DNA of 11,525 bases from Christensenella sp. UBA3770 (GTDB lineage Bacteria > Bacillota > Clostridia > Christensenellales > CAG-1252): positions 1 to 11,525 of the forward strand of contig DFFS01000099.1 in the NCBI GenBank assembly GCA_002371075.1, read 5' to 3'. Both the position numbers and the translations under genes were made by a program. Under the pieces are notes generated by a model that saw nothing but the letters and a program-made list of their open reading frames with translations, made no database searches and was not told the DNA's origin. Shown here piece after piece: positions 7,272 through 11,525 of the stretch; position 1 is the first letter of the stretch; every line of letters begins with the position of its first letter.

Positions 7272-8527
7272 CGACGACCATCATCATTGTTTTATCGGCG
7301 CTGATCTTGCTTGTGGGGATCGTGATCCTCGCGGTGCTTTTGTCCTTAAAAAAGGGGGACGGCATCAGCAAAAAGGAAGCGGAAAACATCGTAAAAGGGG
7401 AAAGCGACTATCAAACGCGCGTTCTGCAAAGCTCGATGAACGCCGCCAACACCACGCTTTTGAACGCCATCACGATGCACACCGATACGCAGGGCAAAAA
7501 CACCGACCGCTTTTTGTCGGTGGTCTCCGCCAGTCTTGAAAAGCAGGACAAGCGTCAGCAGGAGTTTATCCAAAACGTGGAAGGCCGCTTGGATGCGATG
7601 AAGGCGGGACTGGAAAAGACCCTTACCGAAGTCAGAAAGGAAAACACCGAGCAGCTTGAAAAAATGCGCCTCGTCGTGGAGGAAAAGATGCAGGAGACCC
7701 TGACCGCAAGGCTCAACCAGTCCTTTGAACAAATCAGCAAACAGCTGGACAACTTAAAGGTGGGGCTTGGGGAAATGAAAGCCCTCACGGACGGTGTGAC
7801 CGACCTCAAAAAGGTTCTTGGCGGCGTCAAGACGCGCGGCGTTTGGGGCGAGATCTCGCTTGGCACCCTGATCGGGGAGATCCTTGCGGACGAGCAGTAC
7901 GGCACCAACGTCAAGATCGGCAGAAAAGGCGAAGTCGTGGAGTTTGCGGTGCGTATGCCCGGCAAGGGGGAGGAACCCGTGCTGATGCCGATCGACGCCA
8001 AATTTCCGCTGGAGGACTACCAACGGTTGGTGGATGCAAGCGAAATGGGGGATAAGCCCGTGATCGACGCGATGGGCGCCGCGTTGGAGCGTCGCATCAA
8101 GGACGAGGCAAAGACCATTGCGGAAAAGTATATCAAGCCGCCGCAGACCACCGATTTTGCCGTGATGTATCTTCCGATCGAAGGGTTATACGCCGAGGTG
8201 GCAAAGCGGTCTGCGCTTTTGGAATTTGTGCAAACCAAGTATCGCGTGATGGTCACGGGGCCCACCACGCTTGCCGCGCTTCTTAACAGCTTGCTCGTCG
8301 GCTTCAAGACCGTTGCGATAGAAAAGAGGAGCCGCGAGATCTGGAAGCTACTATCCTCTTTCCGCACCGAGTTCGCTCGTTTCAGCGAGATGCTTGACAA
8401 GACGCAGGGCTACGTGGACAAGGCGTCGGAAGGCATTCGTAACGCGGCAAACAAAAGCAGCGTCATTCAAAGCAAACTTTCCAAGGTGGAACTTATCGAG
8501 GGCGCGGACGACGAGGAGGAGCAGTAA
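7268..8527 (+). CDS. rmuC: DNA recombination protein RmuC, membrane-anchored
   Basis: RmuC proteins contain a nuclease-like (PD-(D/E)XK type) core; in E. coli RmuC limits inversions at short inverted repeats, while its biochemical activity remains poorly defined. This protein has 419 residues. An N-terminal membrane helix (about 4-27, IIIVLSALILLVGIVILAV) is followed by a long charged helical, probably coiled-coil part (about 80-185). The RmuC core comes next, with RGVWGEISLGTLI (190-202) and the hallmark PIDAKFPLEDYQRL (241-254). The ATG overlaps the cca stop as ATGA, and GGAGG lies a few bases upstream. It is the last gene of the tilS-cca-rmuC operon. No terminator with a U-run is evident in the 83 bp before the next gene, which has its own promoter. 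Confidence 0.93.
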   Translation: MTTTIIIVLSALILLVGIVILAVLLSLKKGDGISKKEAENIVKGESDYQTRVLQSSMNAANTTLLNAITMHTDTQGKNTDRFLSVVSASLEKQDKRQQEFIQNVEGRLDAMKAGLEKTLTEVRKENTEQLEKMRLVVEEKMQETLTARLNQSFEQISKQLDNLKVGLGEMKALTDGVTDLKKVLGGVKTRGVWGEISLGTLIGEILADEQYGTNVKIGRKGEVVEFAVRMPGKGEEPVLMPIDAKFPLEDYQRLVDASEMGDKPVIDAMGAALERRIKDEAKTIAEKYIKPPQTTDFAVMYLPIEGLYAEVAKRSALLEFVQTKYRVMVTGPTTLAALLNSLLVGFKTVAIEKRSREIWKLLSSFRTEFARFSEMLDKTQGYVDKASEGIRNAANKSSVIQSKLSKVELIEGADDEEEQ

Positions 8528-8574
8528 GCGGAGCTTAAGCCCCTTCCCGCAAAAAGCCGCCGCGTGGCGTGCGC

Positions 8575-8604
8575 TTGCAAAACTCGCGCGCGCTGTGTTA
8601 TAAT
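8575..8604 (+). promoter_or_regulatory. Promoter of the two-component operon, predicted leaderless
   Basis: TTGCAA (8575-8580) and TATAAT (8599-8604) are 18 bp apart, with TGT at 8596-8598 making an extended -10. The kinase ATG begins at 8611, only 6 nt after the -10 box, which is where transcription would normally begin. No Shine-Dalgarno sequence is present between the box and the ATG. Confidence 0.7.
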
Positions 8605-8610
8605 AGACCA

Positions 8611-9960
8611 ATGAGCATCAAAAAGAAACTGTTACTTACCAACTTTATCGTCTTCGCCGTGATGGTGGCGCTTTCTTTGGCATACAGTTTCTTTGCAAAC
8701 GCTCTGCAGGACAAGTTTCCGATCACCGGTCCCGACGAGGAGGAGTTTAACGCCGTTGCCGGCATACTCACAAGCTCCCGCACCGAGGACGAAAAGGCTG
8801 CCGCCGTGGAAGTGTACGGATACAAATATTCCGTCTACGACACTGAAAACAACGTGATCAGAAGCTACGGCAACACGCTCAAGAATTACGAGCTCAACAT
8901 CCGTTCCGCCAGCCCCGTGGTGGAGGCGTACTCCGACAAGATCCTGATCGGCGTGCTGCAGGGCGGCAGGGTGTATGCGGCGGTCAAAATGATCACGCGT
9001 GACAACGCGTTTGCCACGGCAAAGAAGATCGCGCTTGCGGTTATGATCGTTTCCTGCGCGATCGTGGTGTTCCTTGCCTGCTACTATCAGGTCATTACGA
9101 TCTTTCCGCCCCTTACCGTGTTGCAAGGCGGCTTAAAGCAGGTGGCGGCGGGCAACTACGCATACCGTCTGAAGGCGGACAAAAACGATGAGATCGGCGC
9201 CGTGATCGGCGAGTTTGAGATGATGCGCCGCAAACTGGCGGATCTGGACAAACAAAAGTCGGAGTTTGACCGTCAGCGCGGGGAGATCATCGCGGGCATC
9301 AGCCACGATCTCAAAACCCCGTTGACCACCATCCAAGGCTACACCAAGGGGCTTATGGACGGCGTTGCCAACACGCCGGAAAAAACGGCGCGCTACTTAA
9401 AGACCATCTACGAAACGGCGCTTACGATGAACGCCCTCGTCAACCAGCTCAACGACTTCTCCAAGATGGATATCGATACGATCGAATACACGTTTATGGA
9501 GCGCGACCTCGTTAAGCTCATCCAGGACTTTGCGGCGATCAACATTCCGATCTACGCAACCAAAGGGCTCAAGGTCGTGACGGATTTCCCCTCGACCCCC
9601 GTGGAGGCGGATATCGACAAGGATCAATTCCTGCGCGTCGTCAGAAACATCTTGGACAACAGCGTCAAGTATAAGGACAAGCCGGAAGGCACCGCCACGA
9701 TCAAGGTGTATTCCGACGGGGCAAACGCCGTTTTGGAGATCGGGGACGACGGTCCCGGCGTTTCTCCGCACGAGATCGAGTATATTTTTGAAAGCTATTA
9801 CCGCGGCGATCCGTCAAGGACAAACCCCACGACGGGCAGCGGTCTTGGGCTCAGCATCGTCAAAACCGTCATTACCGCCCACGAGGGCACGGTGGAAGCG
9901 GTCAACGACGGCGGCTTGAAAATCATCATCAAAATTCCCCAAAGGAGGAAAAGAAATTGA
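8611..9960 (+). CDS. Sensor histidine kinase, membrane-bound
   Basis: The sensor half of a two-component system: it autophosphorylates on His and passes the phosphate to the regulator encoded next. The 449 residues show two membrane helices (about 7-29 and 139-159) enclosing an extracellular sensor region of about 105 residues that I cannot assign to a ligand. A HAMP linker follows (about 160-213), then the H-box GISHDLKTPLTTIQGY with His232, the N-box RNILDN (345-350), DDGPG (379-383), the F-box IFESYYRGD (392-400) and GSGLGLS (409-415). All catalytic boxes are intact. ATG 8611 is chosen because the first membrane helix begins at once; upstream codons in the open frame lie before the promoter -10. 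The TGA overlaps the regulator's TTG start, indicating coupled translation. Confidence 0.94.
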   Translation: MSIKKKLLLTNFIVFAVMVALSLAYSFFANALQDKFPITGPDEEEFNAVAGILTSSRTEDEKAAAVEVYGYKYSVYDTENNVIRSYGNTLKNYELNIRSASPVVEAYSDKILIGVLQGGRVYAAVKMITRDNAFATAKKIALAVMIVSCAIVVFLACYYQVITIFPPLTVLQGGLKQVAAGNYAYRLKADKNDEIGAVIGEFEMMRRKLADLDKQKSEFDRQRGEIIAGISHDLKTPLTTIQGYTKGLMDGVANTPEKTARYLKTIYETALTMNALVNQLNDFSKMDIDTIEYTFMERDLVKLIQDFAAINIPIYATKGLKVVTDFPSTPVEADIDKDQFLRVVRNILDNSVKYKDKPEGTATIKVYSDGANAVLEIGDDGPGVSPHEIEYIFESYYRGDPSRTNPTTGSGLGLSIVKTVITAHEGTVEAVNDGGLKIIIKIPQRRKRN

Positions 9961-10643
9961 AAAGGATCTTAATTGTTGAGGACGAGAAGAACATTGCCGA
10001 GATCGAGCGGGATTACTTGGAGCTGGACGGCTTTGAAGTGATCATCGAAAACAACGGCGCCAACGGACAGCAACGCGCTCTCAAAGAGGATTTTGACCTT
10101 GTGATCCTCGATATTATGCTTCCCGATATGGACGGGTTTGAGATCTGCCGTTCTCTCCGCAAGGAAAAGGACGTGCCCATCTTGATGGTCACGGCAAAGG
10201 TCTCCAGCATTGACAAAGTCAGAGGCTTGGGCATCGGCGCGGACGACTATATCGTCAAACCCTTTGACCCGGCGGAACTCGTTGCGCGCGTCAAGGCGCA
10301 CATCGCCCGCTACGAGCGCATCAAGGGCAACACGCAGGACAAGGGCGTGGACATCGAGTACCGCGATCTTGTGATCAAGCCCCTTTCAAGGCGCGTCTTC
10401 TTCAAAAAGGAAGAGGTCTTCCTTACCGCAAAGGAATTTGATCTTTTGTATTTCCTTGCCAGCAACCCCAACGTGGTGTTCCGCAAGGAAACCATCTTTG
10501 ACAAGGTGTGGGGCGTGGATAGCTTCGGCGACGCCGGCACGGTGGTCGTACACCTGACGCACATTCGCGATAAGATCCCGATGGATTATATCGAGACGGT
10601 CAGAGGCGTGGGGTACCGCTTCAGCATGCAGCCGGAACAATAA
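9957..10643 (+). CDS. OmpR/PhoB-family response regulator
   Basis: A DNA-binding transcription regulator activated by phosphorylation from the kinase encoded just before it. Of the 228 residues, 1-120 form the receiver domain, with acidic Glu8 and Asp9 (ILIVEDE), the phosphoacceptor Asp52 in VILDIMLPDMDG, Thr79 (MVTA) and Lys101 (DDYIVKPFDP). The C-terminal winged helix (about 135-225) contains LTAKEFDLLYFLASNP and the HLTHIRDKI...ETVRGVGYRF block typical of the family. The start is a TTG, overlapping the kinase stop as TTGA, with AGGAGG eight bases upstream. The receiver cannot begin later, because ILIVEDE starts three codons in. The target genes are unknown; the operon itself is a natural candidate. 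Confidence 0.95.
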   Translation: MKRILIVEDEKNIAEIERDYLELDGFEVIIENNGANGQQRALKEDFDLVILDIMLPDMDGFEICRSLRKEKDVPILMVTAKVSSIDKVRGLGIGADDYIVKPFDPAELVARVKAHIARYERIKGNTQDKGVDIEYRDLVIKPLSRRVFFKKEEVFLTAKEFDLLYFLASNPNVVFRKETIFDKVWGVDSFGDAGTVVVHLTHIRDKIPMDYIETVRGVGYRFSMQPEQ

Positions 10644-10646
10644 GCG

Positions 10647-11366
10647 ATGTTTGTCGGCGACTACCACACGCACACGAAGTACAGCGACGGCAAGGGCAGC
10701 GTGATGGAAAACGCCGTCGCCGCCAAAGAACGCTCTCTCAAAGAGATCGCCGTGACCGATCACGGCTTTCATCTTTTTCGGCAGGGGCTCGGAAAGTATC
10801 TTTGGTTAAAAGCGGAGTGTGCGGAAGCCTCCCGCCTGACGGGCGTCAAAGTCATCGCCGGCGCGGAAGCGGACATCCTCTCTTCGGACGGGGACCTTGA
10901 CATGACGGAAAAAGAGCTTGCCGACGTGGATTACCTGATCGCGGGCTTTCACAAGTTCGCTCCGCCGAAAAGCATTTCCGACTTTTTCAAAATGTACGTC
11001 GTAACGTACTTTAACGGGTTGATCCCCACCGGTAAAAAGTCGCTTCAAAGAAACACAAACGCCGTGATCGCCGCGATCACGCGCTATCCCGTAAAGGTGC
11101 TTGCTCATCTAAACCATTCGTTAAAGGTGGACGTCGCGCTTGTGGCTGCCGCCTGTGCGGAAAGAGGGGTGCTGATAGAGATCAACGCCAAGCACTTAAA
11201 GGACTTTAACGGGCAGTGGGAGGCGCTTAAAAACAGCGGCGCTCGCTTCGTTGTCAATTCGGACGCCCACAGACCCAAGGAGGTCGGGGCGTTGCAAGCC
11301 GCCTTTGATAGGGCGGTAAAAGAGGGGATCTCTCCCGATCGTATCGTAAATTATTGCGGGGAATAG
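10647..11366 (+). CDS. PHP-domain metal-dependent hydrolase (putative phosphatase)
   Basis: PHP-domain proteins of this size are trinuclear-metal phosphoesterases; relatives include YcdX-type phosphatases and histidinol phosphatase, but the substrate here is unknown. The 239 residues are the PHP fold alone. Candidate metal ligands occur in the expected order: His7 and His9 (DYHTHT), Asp14, His39 (AVTDHG), Glu74 (AGAEADI), His102 (AGFHKF), His154 (LAHLNH), then Asp206 and His208 (NSDAH). No histidine-synthesis genes are nearby, so a HisK role is not supported. It begins 3 bp after the response regulator stop without a clear ribosome binding site, which suggests translational coupling. Its product may serve the same response as the two-component system. 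Confidence 0.85.
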   Translation: MFVGDYHTHTKYSDGKGSVMENAVAAKERSLKEIAVTDHGFHLFRQGLGKYLWLKAECAEASRLTGVKVIAGAEADILSSDGDLDMTEKELADVDYLIAGFHKFAPPKSISDFFKMYVVTYFNGLIPTGKKSLQRNTNAVIAAITRYPVKVLAHLNHSLKVDVALVAAACAERGVLIEINAKHLKDFNGQWEALKNSGARFVVNSDAHRPKEVGALQAAFDRAVKEGISPDRIVNYCGE

Positions 11367-11368
11367 GT

Positions 11369-11525
11369 ATGCCAAGGCATTTTGCTCACTACTGGTTTTC
11401 AAAAAAACTCACGGAAAACATGTCGTATGCGCTTTCCGCGATCATCAAGCTGTATCCCGACGCGTATTTGCTCGGAAGTTTCGGCGCGGACCTTTTTGCC
11501 AGCGAGCACAAGGAGCGGCTTGACG
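11369..11525 (+). CDS. Probable zinc-dependent phospholipase C family protein, N-terminus only
   Basis: Only the first 52 codons are in the window. The start MPRHFAHYWFSKKL, followed by an IIKLYPDAYLLGSFGADLF segment, resembles the beginning of bacterial proteins of the zinc-dependent phospholipase C family (Zn_dep_PLPC), which often open with MPxxxAHYxFG and then a GxxGPD-like turn. His7 would be an early metal ligand. The ATG is 2 bp after the PHP gene stop, with GGGG seven bases upstream, so it continues the operon. The substrate is unknown, and the assignment rests on a short N-terminal match. Confidence 0.55.
   Translation, partial: MPRHFAHYWFSKKLTENMSYALSAIIKLYPDAYLLGSFGADLFASEHKERLD

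Noticed and set aside
8569..8610. Upstream start extending the histidine kinase by 14 residues
   Set aside because: It would lie upstream of or within the promoter -35 and -10 boxes and would place unlike residues before the first membrane helix.

Overview
The window looks like chromosome from an anaerobic, low-G+C-type Gram-positive lineage (Bacillota, class Clostridia or a near relative). The support is a clostridial-type 56-residue 2[4Fe-4S] ferredoxin, a type III glutamine synthetase closest to clostridial forms, AsnA-type asparagine synthetase, consensus SigA-like promoters with extended -10 boxes, and strong AGGAG-type ribosome binding sites. The genus cannot be named. Almost every base belongs to a recognisable housekeeping or regulatory gene. 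I see no prophage, transposase, CRISPR array, tRNA or rRNA.

Layout. (1) Positions 1-2351, minus strand: an asnA-glnN operon for ammonia assimilation (aspartate-ammonia ligase, then glutamine synthetase III, whose C-terminus lies beyond the left edge). (2) 2352-3206: a short divergent promoter region and, on the plus strand, nadE (ammonia-dependent NAD+ synthetase). (3) 3207-3908: a promoter, a leader that can form two hairpins, and trmL (tRNA wobble 2'-O-methyltransferase). (4) 3909-4377: the only long stretch without a confident gene. It holds a 109-bp element bounded by 7-bp inverted repeats with internal hairpins, a doubtful 44-codon reading frame, and the ferredoxin promoter. (5) 4378-4586: a single-gene ferredoxin unit with its own promoter and UUCG-loop terminator. 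(6) 4602-8527: an operon tilS-cca-rmuC with a perfect palindrome against the tilS ribosome binding site. Two genes act on tRNA (lysidine at the wobble base, 3'-CCA addition) and the third encodes a membrane-anchored RmuC DNA-maintenance protein. (7) 8575-11525: a signalling operon with a sensor histidine kinase, an OmpR-type response regulator, a PHP-domain metallohydrolase and the start of a probable zinc-dependent phospholipase C family gene that leaves the window on the right.

How the genes relate. AsnA, GS and the short form of NadE all use free ammonia as nitrogen donor and share one intergenic region, so this end of the window is an ammonia-use cluster. The middle is tRNA maturation. 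The right end is a two-component system whose signal is unknown.

There is no clear new system. The points most worth checking are the histidine kinase promoter, whose -10 box ends 6 nt before the ATG and so predicts a leaderless mRNA; the structured 109-bp element at 3919-4027; and the palindrome abutting the tilS start.
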